Part shown: one piece after another, positions 8,694 to 18,437 of the stretch
How positions within the stretch are numbered: the stretch's first letter is position 1
Layout of the letters: every line of letters starts with the position of its first letter
Assembly (NCBI GenBank): GCA_947447155.1
Contig: CANFIN010000007.1
Span: forward strand, 1 to 58,058
DNA: 58,058 nucleotides
From: Bacteroidota bacterium
Lineage (GTDB): Bacteria > Bacteroidota > Bacteroidia > AKYH767-A > OLB10
Reading direction: 5' to 3'
Translations under genes and position numbers: made by a program
The notes under the pieces: generated by a model
The model's input: only the letters and a program-made list of their open reading frames with translations
Told to the model about the DNA's origin: nothing
Databases searched by the model: none

Positions 8694-9560
8694 TTAATTG
8701 CTGATTAATTTCAAGTTGTCTAAGTATACCGTTGCTTCAGATCCTCCAGGAGAAGTGCTTAAATAAAAATAAACCTTAAACTTTGGAACATCATAATTGC
8801 TATTTACAAATTTGCTCAGATTAATATAGGTTTTTTTCCAGGTGCTAGAAGGATTGAAAAGCAAAATAGGAATATTGCGTTTATCGTTTGATAACATCCC
8901 TCTTAATCCAACAGTGAATTCATGATCACATTTGTAGTTCATTTCAAGATAAATATCTTTTCCACGATAAAGTACATATCCATCTCCGTTAGTTTCTATA
9001 TCTGAAATATAATTTGTTCCATCGACTTTTAATTTCAAACAACGAACACCTTCAAATACATCTATAGAGTCGGTTGCTAACGGTGCTAAATTGTTGCTTG
9101 GCTCTGGTGATAAACTAAAACCACCGCCGATGGCATCCTTCTCAAAATCTTCATACCATGTGTATTGTATCGCTGGGAAATACGCAACATTAATTGTGTC
9201 GATAATTGATTCTTGACCAGGTATGAAATCAATTGTTCTAGTATCAGCTGTATATAGAGGATAAGCACTATGTGTTGCGGAGATACCATTTTCTAAAATT
9301 CCTGCTCTCAAAATAACAGACTTGTTGCCACTCTCAAGAACCGGAATTCTTGCGGGTAACTGATAAGTGCCTAAGTATTGATTGTCTACATAGACCCAAA
9401 CATCTTTTACATTACTGCAATTACTACCTTGTGTTGCTGGATTTGATGAAACATTAACTTTGTTGATTACTAAATAGGCTGGTTCACTCTCTTCAGGATT
9501 ACAAGCAACAATTCCAATAAGCGCAATGAAAAAAAGTAATAAACGGCTTGTAGTTTTCAT
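8694..9560 (-). CDS. Lipoprotein of unknown function
   Basis: The 288-aa product has a lipoprotein signal: a hydrophobic stretch ending IALIGIVAC, with the cysteine near residue 20. The rest is beta-rich with many Asn, Ser and Tyr residues. The second half (about 140-288: TWYEDFEKDAIGGGF at its start, ATVYLDNLKL near the end) resembles a carbohydrate-binding jelly-roll-like module, but I do not recognise a named family. It sits 4 bases from the oxidoreductase and 3 bases from the glycosylphosphotransferase, so it is probably co-transcribed with polysaccharide functions and may be anchored to the outer membrane. Confidence 0.7.
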   Translation of the reverse strand: MKTTSRLLLFFIALIGIVACNPEESEPAYLVINKVNVSSNPATQGSNCSNVKDVWVYVDNQYLGTYQLPARIPVLESGNKSVILRAGILENGISATHSAYPLYTADTRTIDFIPGQESIIDTINVAYFPAIQYTWYEDFEKDAIGGGFSLSPEPSNNLAPLATDSIDVFEGVRCLKLKVDGTNYISDIETNGDGYVLYRGKDIYLEMNYKCDHEFTVGLRGMLSNDKRNIPILLFNPSSTWKKTYINLSKFVNSNYDVPKFKVYFYLSTSPGGSEATVYLDNLKLISN

Positions 9561-9564
9561 GATG

Positions 9565-10539
9565 TTAAGCTATTGAGGTAACTCCTTTTAATTTATCTGC
9601 AATTTGATGTGCAACAACAAGTGCTTCATATCCATCATGAATAGAAACCATTGGTACTTTATCGTTGATAATTGAATCAGCAAATGAAGAAAGCTCATCT
9701 TTGATGGCATTTGATTCTTGAATTTTGGGATTTTCAAAATAAATTTGTTTCGAACCTTTTCCTTCACCAAGATCAATAGTCATTGCAAAAGGATCTGGAG
9801 TCCCTTCTACTTCTTTTAACCGAACTATTTCAGATGATTTCTTAAGAAAATCAACAGAGATATACGCGTCTTTTTGAAAGAATCTCGTTTTGCGCATATT
9901 TTTTAAAGAAATTCTCGATGCCGTTAAATTAGCAACGCAACCATTGTCAAATTCAATCCTTGCATTAGCAATATCCGGAGTATCGCTTACAACTGCAACA
10001 CCGCTTGTACTAATCTTTTTTATTGTCGATTTAACTGTGCTTAAAACAATGTCAATATCGTGAATCATCAAATCAAGTACAACAGAAACATCAGTACCCC
10101 TTGGATTAAATTGAGCTAATCGATGCGTCTCAATAAATAATGGTTGTTTTATGAATTTTTGAGCAGCAATAAAAGCAGGGTTGAATCGCTCAACATGACC
10201 AACTTGAACTTTAACATTTGCCTCTTCTGCCAACCCGATCATGTCCTTAGCCTCTTGAACTGTATTTGCCAATGGCTTTTCAATGAAAATATGCTTAGAT
10301 AAACGAAGGGCTTTCACTGCACATTCATAATGATTCACTGTAGGAGTGACAATATCAATTACATCACAATTTGCCATTAAATCATCCATCGATTTGAAAT
10401 AAGGAACATCTTTGATTTGTTCCGCTTTCGATTCATCTGGATCATAGAATCCAACTAATTCAAAAGAATCAATTTCTTTTAAAAGATTTATATGAATTTT
10501 ACCCAAATGACCTGCTCCTAAAACACCAATCTTTAGCAT
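9565..10539 (-). CDS. Gfo/Idh/MocA family NAD(P)-dependent oxidoreductase
   Basis: The 324-aa protein begins with a Rossmann motif GVLGAGHLGKIHINLL. It carries EKPLANTVQEA near residue 92, the family's EKP motif that positions the catalytic lysine. The alpha/beta substrate domain follows, with LMIHDIDIVLS near 160-170. Members oxidise or reduce sugars and nucleotide sugars, for example in UDP-GlcNAc-derived sugar synthesis. Being first in the operon with a glycosylphosphotransferase suggests a nucleotide-sugar role, but the substrate is not visible. In Bacteroidota this type of gene often stands near housekeeping genes. Confidence 0.88.
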   Translation of the reverse strand: MLKIGVLGAGHLGKIHINLLKEIDSFELVGFYDPDESKAEQIKDVPYFKSMDDLMANCDVIDIVTPTVNHYECAVKALRLSKHIFIEKPLANTVQEAKDMIGLAEEANVKVQVGHVERFNPAFIAAQKFIKQPLFIETHRLAQFNPRGTDVSVVLDLMIHDIDIVLSTVKSTIKKISTSGVAVVSDTPDIANARIEFDNGCVANLTASRISLKNMRKTRFFQKDAYISVDFLKKSSEIVRLKEVEGTPDPFAMTIDLGEGKGSKQIYFENPKIQESNAIKDELSSFADSIINDKVPMVSIHDGYEALVVAHQIADKLKGVTSIA

Positions 10540-10617
10540 CGCTCAAATTTTCTGCAAAATTACCATATTTTTTCGGCAATTTTCATTGTTAAAAACTATT
10601 GTAAGATAATTTTTCTG

Positions 10618-10651
10618 TTTGATATAACAATGGAGATAGCTTCTAATTTTG
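10618..10651 (+). promoter_or_regulatory. Promoter of pcm
   Basis: TTTG (10618-10621), 22 bases, then TAATTTTG (10644-10651) is a full Bacteroidota promoter. The GTG start at 10656 is only 4 bases after it, so the mRNA is predicted to be leaderless. Confidence 0.65.
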
Positions 10652-10655
10652 TAAT

Positions 10656-11312
10656 GTGAATAAAGTAGATTCGTTTAAGCATCAAGGACTGCGCAGGAAA
10701 CTGGTTGAACAGTTAAAAGAAAAGGGAATAGAAAATCATCTTGTTTTAGAGGCCATAGGTAAGATTCCACGACATTTTTTTATGGACAATGCCTTTCTAG
10801 ATTTTGCTTATCAAGATGATAAAGCTTTTCCAATATCTTGTGGTCAAACTATTTCACAGCCTTACACTGTTGCATTTCAAACGCAATTGCTCGATCCACA
10901 AAAGAACGAAAAGGTGTTAGAAATTGGAACCGGATCTGGCTATCAATCTTGTGTATTGGCAGAGTTAGGTGTCAAATTATTTACAATGGAGCGATTTCGT
11001 GAATTACATGCAGAAGCAAAAATGCAGTTTGAATTACTTGGATATAAATCAATAAAATCATTTTTTGGGGATGGATTTAAAGGTCATCCTGCATTTGCGC
11101 CCTATGATAAAATTTTAGTTACCTGTGGCGCCCCTATGATTCCTCCTGCGTTAGTGGATCAATTAAAAGTAGGCGGTTTGATGGTAATTCCTGTGGGTAG
11201 TGGTAATGAACAAATAATGACAACTGTTTTAAAAAAATCAGCAACTGAGACGGAAATTATCGAATTGACTAAATTTAAATTCGTTCCCATGTTGGCTGAA
11301 AAATCAAGATAA
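10656..11312 (+). CDS. pcm: Protein-L-isoaspartate(D-aspartate) O-methyltransferase
   Basis: The 218-aa cytoplasmic enzyme methylates isoaspartyl residues in aged proteins with S-adenosylmethionine to start their repair. The N-terminus FKHQGLRRKLVEQL and IPRHFFMD precede SCGQTISQPYTVA, the conserved substrate-binding segment. The SAM-binding loop is LEIGTGSGYQ near residue 88, and VTCGAP follows near 158. The start is GTG. It lies 10 bases upstream of surE. A pcm-surE pairing is also known in proteobacteria and suggests a common stress-survival role. Confidence 0.95.
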   Translation: MNKVDSFKHQGLRRKLVEQLKEKGIENHLVLEAIGKIPRHFFMDNAFLDFAYQDDKAFPISCGQTISQPYTVAFQTQLLDPQKNEKVLEIGTGSGYQSCVLAELGVKLFTMERFRELHAEAKMQFELLGYKSIKSFFGDGFKGHPAFAPYDKILVTCGAPMIPPALVDQLKVGGLMVIPVGSGNEQIMTTVLKKSATETEIIELTKFKFVPMLAEKSR

Positions 11313-11322
11313 AATTATTGCT

Positions 11323-12153
11323 ATGAAAACAGTAAAAAAGAAATTAAATACTGATAAAAAGGCGTCATCGAAAGTTGTAAAGAAAGCAGTTAAGCCAACT
11401 ATTCTTATTACAAACGATGATGGTATAACAGCACCTGGATTGAGGAATCTTGTTGAAATAATGAAAACGATAGGGGAGGTCGTGGTAGTTGCACCGGATA
11501 GTCCTCAGTCAGGTATGGGACATGCAATTACTATTAATAAACCACTGCGATTGGATAAAGTAAATCAGTTTCACGGTGTAGATTCTTACCAATGTTCAGG
11601 AACTCCTGCAGACTGTGTAAAGCTTGCTGTGAATAAAATTTTACATCGGAAGCCTGATATTTTGGTTTCGGGAATTAATCATGGCTCGAACTCATCTATT
11701 AATGTGATATATTCTGGAACAATGTCGGCAGCCGTTGAAGGTGCAATTGAAGGAATTCCATCTATAGGGTTCAGCTTATGCGATTTTAACATTGATGCAG
11801 ATTTTTCGGTAGCCCAACATTATGCAAAAATAATTGTCAAACGAATTTTGAAAATTGGATTGCAGGAAGGAACCTTGTTAAATGTGAATATTCCCCAATT
11901 GTCGATGTCGAAAGTTAAAGGCATAAAAGTTTGTCGTCAGGCAAATGCTAAATATGTAGAAACTTTTGATGAACGACTGGATCCTCATAAACGGAAGTAT
12001 TATTGGTTGAAAGGCGAATTTGTCAATCTTGATAAAGGCGATGATACGGATGAATGGGCGCTGAAAAATGGATATGTGTCTGTTGTTCCGGTTCAATTTG
12101 ATTTAACCGCTCATTATGCAATTCAACATTTGAATTCTGTTAAGTGGCATTGA
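11323..12153 (+). CDS. surE: 5'/3'-nucleotidase SurE
   Basis: SurE is a metal-dependent phosphatase of nucleoside 5'- and 3'-monophosphates. Conserved parts are ILITNDDGITAPGL (metal-binding Asp pair, residues about 29-42), APDSPQSGMGHAIT, CSGTPADCVKLA, SGINHGSNSS and YSGTMSAAVEGA. At 276 aa it is longer than usual because of about 25 extra N-terminal residues rich in Lys and Thr (KKKLNTDKKASSKVVKK). A start downstream of these is not offered by any Met before ILIT, so the extension appears real. It is in an operon with pcm and probably lpxB (42-base gap). Confidence 0.95.
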   Translation: MKTVKKKLNTDKKASSKVVKKAVKPTILITNDDGITAPGLRNLVEIMKTIGEVVVVAPDSPQSGMGHAITINKPLRLDKVNQFHGVDSYQCSGTPADCVKLAVNKILHRKPDILVSGINHGSNSSINVIYSGTMSAAVEGAIEGIPSIGFSLCDFNIDADFSVAQHYAKIIVKRILKIGLQEGTLLNVNIPQLSMSKVKGIKVCRQANAKYVETFDERLDPHKRKYYWLKGEFVNLDKGDDTDEWALKNGYVSVVPVQFDLTAHYAIQHLNSVKWH

Positions 12154-12195
12154 TTTAATAATTTAGTCCGTAATTTAAATAGTTGTAAATCGATT

Positions 12196-13311
12196 ATGAA
12201 GTATTATATCATTGCTGGTGAAGCCTCGGGCGATTTACACGGAGCTAATCTGATTAAGGCACTAAAGTTAAAAGATCCTGATGCTGTTTTTCGTTGCTGG
12301 GGCGGCGATTTAATGCAGGCACAGGGAGCGGAAATTGTAAAGCATTATCGTGATCTGGCTTTTATGGGTTTTGTCGAAGTAATTAAAAATCTTCCAACTA
12401 TCGCGAAGAATATCAAGCTTTGCCAAAATGATGTTCTACAGTTTTCTCCTGATGTTGTAGTATTTATCGATTATCCCGGATTTAATTTACGCATTGCTTC
12501 TTTTGTGAAAAAGAATAGTTTCAAAACGGTTTATTATATCTCTCCACAAATCTGGGCATGGAAACAATCGCGTGTTCATCAGATAAAAAGAGATATTGAT
12601 AAAATGCTTGTAATTCTGCCATTCGAAAAGGATTTTTATAATCGCTTCGATTGCCAGGTTGATTTTGTTGGTCATCCATTGTTGGATGCTATTCAAGATA
12701 TGGGAGTTCCCGACTCAAATTGGCGGTTAAGAAATGGTCTTTCAGAAAAGCCAATTATTGCTTTATTGCCTGGAAGTCGAAAGCAAGAAATAAATACTAT
12801 GCTGCCCATAATGCTTTCCGTATCCAGTAACTTTCAGGATTTTCAATTTGTCGTGGCAGTAGCTCCTGGTCAAGAGTTGAATTATTACCAGCCATTTACA
12901 GAAAAGTATCCCGTAAAATTGGTTCAGGGCGCAACATATGTTTTATTACAAAATGCCCATGCAGCGTTAGTTACCAGCGGAACAGCTACTTTAGAGACTG
13001 CATTGTTTAATGTGCCCGAAGTGGTTTGTTATAAAGGAAGTAAAATATCTTATGAAATAGCCAAGCGAATTATCAAAGTCAAGTATATATCGTTGGTAAA
13101 TCTGATTATGGATAAAATGGTGGTGAAAGAACTTATCCAGGATGAGTTAAATGTTAAAAATATTACGGACCAACTAAATGAAATTTTAGAACCGAATAAC
13201 AGGACGCAACTTTTAACCGATTACCAATTGTTAAAAGAAAAGCTAGGTGGACCAGGTGCGTCGCAACGGGCTGCAGATAAAATTATCTCTTTTACAGCAG
13301 AAGGAAAATAA
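12196..13311 (+). CDS. lpxB: Lipid-A-disaccharide synthase
   Basis: This GT19 enzyme condenses UDP-2,3-diacylglucosamine with lipid X to form the lipid A disaccharide at the inner membrane. The 371-aa protein has GEASGDLHGANLIKAL at residues 7-22, FIDYPGFNLRIA near 93, YYISPQIWAWKQSR near 115, LLPGSRKQEI near 193 and TSGTATLETALFNVPEVVCYK near 265, all diagnostic of LpxB. The length is normal. It shows the organism makes lipid A. A terminator follows at 13317-13342. Confidence 0.96.
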   Translation: MKYYIIAGEASGDLHGANLIKALKLKDPDAVFRCWGGDLMQAQGAEIVKHYRDLAFMGFVEVIKNLPTIAKNIKLCQNDVLQFSPDVVVFIDYPGFNLRIASFVKKNSFKTVYYISPQIWAWKQSRVHQIKRDIDKMLVILPFEKDFYNRFDCQVDFVGHPLLDAIQDMGVPDSNWRLRNGLSEKPIIALLPGSRKQEINTMLPIMLSVSSNFQDFQFVVAVAPGQELNYYQPFTEKYPVKLVQGATYVLLQNAHAALVTSGTATLETALFNVPEVVCYKGSKISYEIAKRIIKVKYISLVNLIMDKMVVKELIQDELNVKNITDQLNEILEPNNRTQLLTDYQLLKEKLGGPGASQRAADKIISFTAEGK

Positions 13312-13316
13312 AAAAG

Positions 13317-13342
13317 CGGTGCTTAACAGTTGTTAAACACCG
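13317..13342 (+). terminator. Intrinsic terminator after lpxB
   Basis: CGGTG-c-TTAACA (from 13317) pairs with TGTTAA-a-CACCG (ending 13342) with a two-base loop centre. It is followed by ACTTTTCTGCTTTTT. Confidence 0.7.
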
Positions 13343-13429
13343 ACTTTTCTGCTTTTTAGTAAAAATCAAGGCCTATAATTAAAAAATGAATGAGCCCGAC
13401 AACTAAAAAGCCTCGCCAAAATCAATCAA

Positions 13430-13783
13430 TCAATCCACATCATTTCTTGTCGCTGCGCCAAACAACATCACCTCGTCAACAACAATTTCAGTAATAAAGC
13501 GCTTGATACCGTTTTTGTCGGTATAGTTTCGATTGACGAGTTTACCTTCAATCACAGCTTTACTTCCGGTTTTTGCATATTTCTCGAAATATTCAGCCGT
13601 TTTTCCCCAAGCAACCAGATTGTGCCATTGGGTTTCTGTTACCTTTTCGCCTTTGTTGTTTTTGTAGCTTTCGTTAGTCGCGATTGCGATTTTAGCTAGT
13701 TTTTGTCCGCCATCTAGCGTTTTAACTTCTGGGTCGGTGCCCAAATTGCCAATTAAATTGACTCTGTTTTTTAGGTTTTTCAT
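13430..13783 (-). CDS. ssb: Short single-stranded DNA-binding protein
   Basis: The 117-aa OB-fold protein has the SSB pattern NRVNLIGNLGTDPEVK, ATNESYKN, TQWHNLVAWGKTAEYFEKY and GSKAVIEGKLVNRNYTDK. SSB coats single-stranded DNA during replication and repair. The domain fills the whole protein, which ends LFGAATRNDVD. There is no linker and no acidic DDDIPF-type tip, the tail that recruits partner proteins in standard SSB. Bacteroidota often carry such a short paralogue next to a long one elsewhere, so this is probably an accessory SSB. The 5' leader contains an inverted repeat at 13803-13827. Confidence 0.92.
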   Translation of the reverse strand: MKNLKNRVNLIGNLGTDPEVKTLDGGQKLAKIAIATNESYKNNKGEKVTETQWHNLVAWGKTAEYFEKYAKTGSKAVIEGKLVNRNYTDKNGIKRFITEIVVDEVMLFGAATRNDVD

Positions 13784-14141
13784 ATAATATAGTTTGGTTT
13801 TAATTAAGGCCTCCGGAAAACCTTAATAATTAACGGCACAAAGATGCAAGGGGATAAAGGGATTATTCGGTTTTTAAGCATTTATAGTCGTTTACAAACG
13901 GTTAACTCAAAATCCGAAGCTTTTTAAAAGCTAATATTTAAGCTATTTATAGAGTGAAAAAGTCTGTTACGAACTTCACTATTTATTTTAACAACAAGCT
14001 GTTAATAGTTACATTGATTATTACTTGTTTTAGAAAAAGCTTGATCTATTTTTGATTCGAACATTTGAAAGTGGATGTCTTTGTAATTCTCCATAATCAA
14101 TGCTTAATAGTTAGAGCACCTTAATTTTAAACCAAATAACT
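13784..14141. other. Intergenic region between divergent ssb and zinc-finger gene
   Basis: This is 358 bases of AT-rich non-coding DNA. I see an inverted repeat ATTAAGG (13803-13809)/CCTTAAT (13821-13827) in the ssb leader and a small dyad CGTTT-AC-AAACG near 13890. A weak TAATTTTA lies before the gene at 14142. No RNA gene or longer ORF was seen. Confidence 0.5.
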
Positions 14142-14567
14142 ATGATCATTAACAACAACTGTTTAGAATGCTCTGATATGCTTCGGGGCCGAGTTGACAA
14201 AAAGTTTTGTTCAGATTCCTGTAGGAATGTGTACAATAACAGAGTAAATGGAAATGTCAATAATTATGTACGCAATGTAAATAATGTGTTGCGTAAGAAC
14301 CGACGGATTTTAGAGTCGTTATTTAGATTGGGCGATAAACAAGTTCATAAAGGCTTGTTGATTGAAATGGAATTTAACTTCCAGTACTTTACCCACAAAA
14401 AGTTTAATCGGGATTCTGTTACATTTTGTATTTATGATTATGAATACAGCACTCAGGAAAATTCCAAATATGTTGTCATCTCATTAGCTGATCTTAATGT
14501 GGATACAGCCCGAAGGAAGTCAAGAAAACTACCTGATTACAATCAATTTAGACTGGATGAATTGTAA
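14142..14567 (+). CDS. Small zinc-finger protein of unknown function
   Basis: The 141-aa protein begins with a four-cysteine knuckle: C7-x2-C10 (CLEC) and C23-x3-C27 (CSDSCRN). This resembles short zinc-ribbon domains found in small Bacteroidota proteins. A basic, Asn-rich helical stretch (about 30-60) and a mixed C-terminal domain with FTHKKFNRDSVTFCIYDYEYS follow. The Cys pattern and the basic segment would fit nucleic-acid binding, but this is inference and no named function is known to me. It is a single gene followed by a bidirectional terminator. Confidence 0.7.
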   Translation: MIINNNCLECSDMLRGRVDKKFCSDSCRNVYNNRVNGNVNNYVRNVNNVLRKNRRILESLFRLGDKQVHKGLLIEMEFNFQYFTHKKFNRDSVTFCIYDYEYSTQENSKYVVISLADLNVDTARRKSRKLPDYNQFRLDEL

Positions 14568-14589
14568 TATAATTAATATTATGTTAAAT

Positions 14590-14639
14590 AGCAATTACTT
14601 CAAAAAGAGGGTTTTAGGCCCTCTTATGAAGTAATTGCT
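14590..14639. terminator. Bidirectional terminator between the zinc-finger and TPR genes
   Basis: A long hairpin: AGCAATTACTTCA (from 14590) pairs with TGAAGTAATTGCT (ending 14639), with an inner GAGGG/CCCTC stem. It directly abuts the stop codon of the TPR gene on the minus strand and serves both convergent genes. Confidence 0.75.
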
Positions 14640-15791
14640 TTATTTTTTGGCTTCTTCGATAGCCTTGTTTATCATGTTTACTTTCTCCTGATTACCTGCT
14701 CTTGAATACAATACTTTAAGTGATTGTAAAACACCTGAATCCTTTCTGTTAATTTCAAATGCTTTTTCTAAATATGGTAATGCTGCTTTGAATTTTGCAT
14801 CAGCCTGCTTTTTAGCAGCTTCGTATTTAGCATTGTCTTTAATGTCGTTCGCCTTTCTATTCATTTCTACCCCTTGATTGTAATAGAAAGTTCCTATATT
14901 ATACTGAGCATCAAACAAGCCCGCATTTAATTCGATAGCCTTTTTATATGCAGCTTCTGCCTCAACTGGTTTGTTTAGCTGTTCTGCCAATATTCCTTTA
15001 TTAAGGTATAGATTTGCGTTTGTTGGATCTAGCTGTATCGATTTTTCAGCCTCTGTATAAGCTTCATTTGCTTTTCCACTAATCAAGTATAAGTTAAATT
15101 GACGACTTGTAAGGTCTTTATCCTGAGGGTATTTTGAAATACCTTGACCTAATGCTTTTAATGCTGAAGTAGTATCATTTTGGTTTAAATACGAACTCGA
15201 TAATGCCATAAAGGTTCTCTCATCACCAGCATTTAAGCTAATTACTTGATTGTAATATATAGCTGCTTTTGCGAATTGACCTGATTTATAAGCAGCCAAT
15301 GCACAATTGTTAATTCCGTTTGTATCGGTCAGATTAAAGAAATCTTTCTTAACCTTAATTCCAATTTCAAAGTTTTTTAAGGCCTCTTCGTATTTCTTTT
15401 CCTGGAAATTACTTATTCCTTGGTCCATATAGTTATATGCTATATTTCCCATTTTCTCACGGATTTCTTGAGTGTAATCGTTTGATTTAGCGTCTAATTC
15501 TAACGCTTTCTGATACGATTTGAAGGCCTGCTCTAATGCTCCGGGTTTTAATGAAGCAAGTTTTTCATCCTTGCTATCAGCTATTGATTGGTAAATAAAT
15601 CCGCTCCAATACCAGGTTTTAGCCATACCCATGGTCGACTCATTGGCAGTGCAATTGTCGATGGATGCCTTTGCTTTCTCTAAATCGTTCCATTTAACAT
15701 AGTTCATTGCAGATTGCAACTCCGCTTTTTGAGCAAAGGAACTAACTCCTACAAATAGTAATAACGTAATTATTTTAGATAACTTGTTCAT
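14640..15791 (-). CDS. Secreted/periplasmic TPR-repeat protein
   Basis: The 383-aa protein has a signal peptide (MNKLSKIITLLLFVGVSSFAQ, first cleavage-like site after residue 20). Tetratricopeptide repeats fill the rest, visible as ALEQAFKSYQKALELDAKS, AAIYYNQVISLNAGD, EAYTEAEKSIQLDPTNANLY and AEAAYKKAIELNAGLFDAQYNIG. TPRs are protein-protein scaffolds. The partner is unknown. The gene lies 30 bases downstream of gyrA and may be read from the gyrA transcript. Confidence 0.85.
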   Translation of the reverse strand: MNKLSKIITLLLFVGVSSFAQKAELQSAMNYVKWNDLEKAKASIDNCTANESTMGMAKTWYWSGFIYQSIADSKDEKLASLKPGALEQAFKSYQKALELDAKSNDYTQEIREKMGNIAYNYMDQGISNFQEKKYEEALKNFEIGIKVKKDFFNLTDTNGINNCALAAYKSGQFAKAAIYYNQVISLNAGDERTFMALSSSYLNQNDTTSALKALGQGISKYPQDKDLTSRQFNLYLISGKANEAYTEAEKSIQLDPTNANLYLNKGILAEQLNKPVEAEAAYKKAIELNAGLFDAQYNIGTFYYNQGVEMNRKANDIKDNAKYEAAKKQADAKFKAALPYLEKAFEINRKDSGVLQSLKVLYSRAGNQEKVNMINKAIEEAKK

Positions 15792-15821
15792 TTGATATTT
15801 TTTATGAATTTTAGCTAAAGT

Positions 15822-18437
15822 TTATATTTCAGTATTTTCGTTTGGTTTTTCAGGATTGTTTTGGTCATCATCAGATGCAGGATTTTCTGTATTTGGTGTC
15901 TCCGTGTTTAGCATTGATGCTTCATCCGCTTCTGCAATCGGCGTTTCCGTTACTACATCTTCTCCATTCTCGGTTTGACCTTCTGCTGCTAATACGCTTT
16001 CTTCAATTTTAGCAACTGATGCGATATCATCATCATCTCCTAACTTGATTACTTTTACGCCTTGAGTTGCTCGTCCCATTACCCTTAAATCGTTGACCGA
16101 CATACGGATGGTGATACCATTTTTAGTTATAATCATCAATTCATCTCCATCTACTACAGACTTAATACCTACCAAATTTCCTGTTTTTTCAGTGACCTGA
16201 ATTGTTTTAACTCCTTTTCCTCCACGGTTAGTAACGCGATAATCTTCAATATCTGTACGTTTTCCGTAGCCTTTTTCTGAAACGACTAAAATGGTCTCTT
16301 TATTTTTGTCGGATATACAAACCATTCCGATTACCTCATCATTCGATTCATCAAATGATACCCCACGAACTCCGGCTGCATTACGGCCCATCGGACGAAC
16401 AGTGCTTTCGTTAAAGCGAATAGCTCTACCCGATTTTACTGCCAATAAAATTTCGTTGGTTCCATTTGTCAATCTTGCTTCTAATAACTCATCACCTTCG
16501 TTGATTGTTATTGCGTTAATACCATTTTGACGAGGACGAGAATAGGCTTCAAGTTGCGTCTTTTTAATAGTACCTTCTTTTGTGCAAAGAATGATATAGT
16601 TATTATTTAAGTAATCTTCCTGATCTAAATTATTAACGTTAACAAAGGCTCTTACCTTGTCATCTGGCGATATATTAATTAGATTTTGTAACGCACGACC
16701 TTTAGACGTTTTTGTTCCTTCAGGGATTTCATAAATTCTTAGCCAGAAGCATTTCCCTTTTTCTGTGAATAGCAATAAGTAGTTATGGTTGGTTGCGACA
16801 AATAAATGCTCAACAAAATCCTCATCACGCGTTGCAGTTCCCATCGCTCCTTTACCGCCTCTGCTTTGCGTACGGTATTCGTTTAATGGCGTTCTTTTGA
16901 TGTATCCTAAATGAGAGATAGTAACAACAACTGCCTCATCAGCAATCATGTCTTCCATTGAAATGTCATCAGCCATATAAACGATTTCAGTTCTTCTTTC
17001 ATCGCCATACTTCTCCAACATCTCATTCATCTCCCCTTTCAATATACTCATTCTTAGTACTTCATCAGCTAAAATTGCTTTGAAGTTTTCTATCATTTTC
17101 ATGATTTCCGCATATTCTTCACGAATCTTATCGCGCTCTAATCCAGTTAACCGTTGTAAACGCATTTCTAGAATTGCCTTCGATTGAATCTCGCTCAACT
17201 GGAAGTTGCTCATCAAACCTGTTCTGGCTTCGTCAGGAGTTTGAGATTTGCGGATTAACGCAATTACTTCATCCAAATGGTCTAAAGCAATCAATAAACC
17301 TTCTAAAATATGAGCACGTTTTTCAGCTTCAGCTAATTCGTAACGTGTTTTACGAATTAATACTTCATGGCGATGCTCCACATAATGATGAATTAAGTCC
17401 CTAAGGTTTAACATCATCGGACGACCACCAACCAATGCAATATTATTTACGCTAAAAGAGTTTTGTAAATCGGTGTATTTATAAAGGTTATTTAAAACCA
17501 CATTGGCCATCGCATCGCGTTTGATTTCATAAACGATTCTCATTCCGTCGCGATCAGATTCATCTCTAATATCTGATATACCTTCAATTTTCTTTTCGTT
17601 GATTAAATCAGCGGTTTTCTTAATCATATCCGCCTTGTTAACCTGATAAGGAATTTCGGTTACAATAATTTTTTCCCTTCCATTATCTAAATTTTCAATA
17701 ATTGCCTTTGCACGGATTACAATTCGTCCTCTTCCCGTTTCTAAAGCATCCTTTACCCCGGTGTAACCATAAATAATTCCGCCAGTTGGAAAATCAGGAG
17801 CTTTAACATACTTCATTAACTCCTCTATTGTGATGTCTTTATTATCGATATATGCAATAATCGCATTTAACACTTCGGTAAGGTTATGCGGAGCCATGTT
17901 TGTTGCCATACCTACTGCAATACCTGCAGCTCCGTTTACTAATAAGTTAGGGATTTTAGCAGGTAGCACTGTGGGCTCTTCTAATGTATCATCAAAGTTT
18001 AGTTTAAAGTCAACGGTATCTTTGTCAATGTCATTCAACATTTCTTCTGCAATCTTCTTTAATCTTGCCTCTGTATAACGCATTGCAGCCGGACTATCAC
18101 CATCCACAGATCCGAAGTTTCCTTGTCCGTCTACTAAAGTGTATCTCAATGACCATTCTTGGGCCATACGAACCATAGTATCATAAACAGAGCTGTCACC
18201 ATGAGGATGGTACTTTCCTAATACCTCTCCAACAATCCTAGCCGACTTTTTATAAGGTCGGTTCGACATTACTCCTAATTCTTGCATTCCGAATAATACA
18301 CGACGATGTACTGGCTTTAAGCCATCTCTTACATCTGGTAATGCGCGTGACACAATAACAGACATCGAATAATCGATGTATGCCGTCTTCATTTCATCTT
18401 CGATATTAATTCGAATTATCTTTTCGCCTTCAGCCAT
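15822..18437 (-). CDS. gyrA: DNA gyrase subunit A
   Basis: The 871-aa subunit cuts and rejoins DNA in the ATP-dependent supercoiling A2B2 enzyme. It starts with [20 protein letters not shown]. The quinolone-resistance region [15 protein letters not shown] keeps Ser82 and Asp86, the positions usually mutated in resistance, in sensitive-type form. The catalytic tyrosine is Tyr121 in [10 protein letters not shown]. The C-terminal beta-pinwheel carries a GyrA box, here QSRGGKG rather than QRRGGKG, and a second NRGGKG. The last 60 residues or so are acidic and low-complexity ([21 protein letters not shown]), as in many GyrA tails. Seeing a GyrA box makes GyrA more likely than ParC. Confidence 0.96.
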   Translation of the reverse strand: MAEGEKIIRINIEDEMKTAYIDYSMSVIVSRALPDVRDGLKPVHRRVLFGMQELGVMSNRPYKKSARIVGEVLGKYHPHGDSSVYDTMVRMAQEWSLRYTLVDGQGNFGSVDGDSPAAMRYTEARLKKIAEEMLNDIDKDTVDFKLNFDDTLEEPTVLPAKIPNLLVNGAAGIAVGMATNMAPHNLTEVLNAIIAYIDNKDITIEELMKYVKAPDFPTGGIIYGYTGVKDALETGRGRIVIRAKAIIENLDNGREKIIVTEIPYQVNKADMIKKTADLINEKKIEGISDIRDESDRDGMRIVYEIKRDAMANVVLNNLYKYTDLQNSFSVNNIALVGGRPMMLNLRDLIHHYVEHRHEVLIRKTRYELAEAEKRAHILEGLLIALDHLDEVIALIRKSQTPDEARTGLMSNFQLSEIQSKAILEMRLQRLTGLERDKIREEYAEIMKMIENFKAILADEVLRMSILKGEMNEMLEKYGDERRTEIVYMADDISMEDMIADEAVVVTISHLGYIKRTPLNEYRTQSRGGKGAMGTATRDEDFVEHLFVATNHNYLLLFTEKGKCFWLRIYEIPEGTKTSKGRALQNLINISPDDKVRAFVNVNNLDQEDYLNNNYIILCTKEGTIKKTQLEAYSRPRQNGINAITINEGDELLEARLTNGTNEILLAVKSGRAIRFNESTVRPMGRNAAGVRGVSFDESNDEVIGMVCISDKNKETILVVSEKGYGKRTDIEDYRVTNRGGKGVKTIQVTEKTGNLVGIKSVVDGDELMIITKNGITIRMSVNDLRVMGRATQGVKVIKLGDDDDIASVAKIEESVLAAEGQTENGEDVVTETPIAEADEASMLNTETPNTENPASDDDQNNPEKPNENTEI

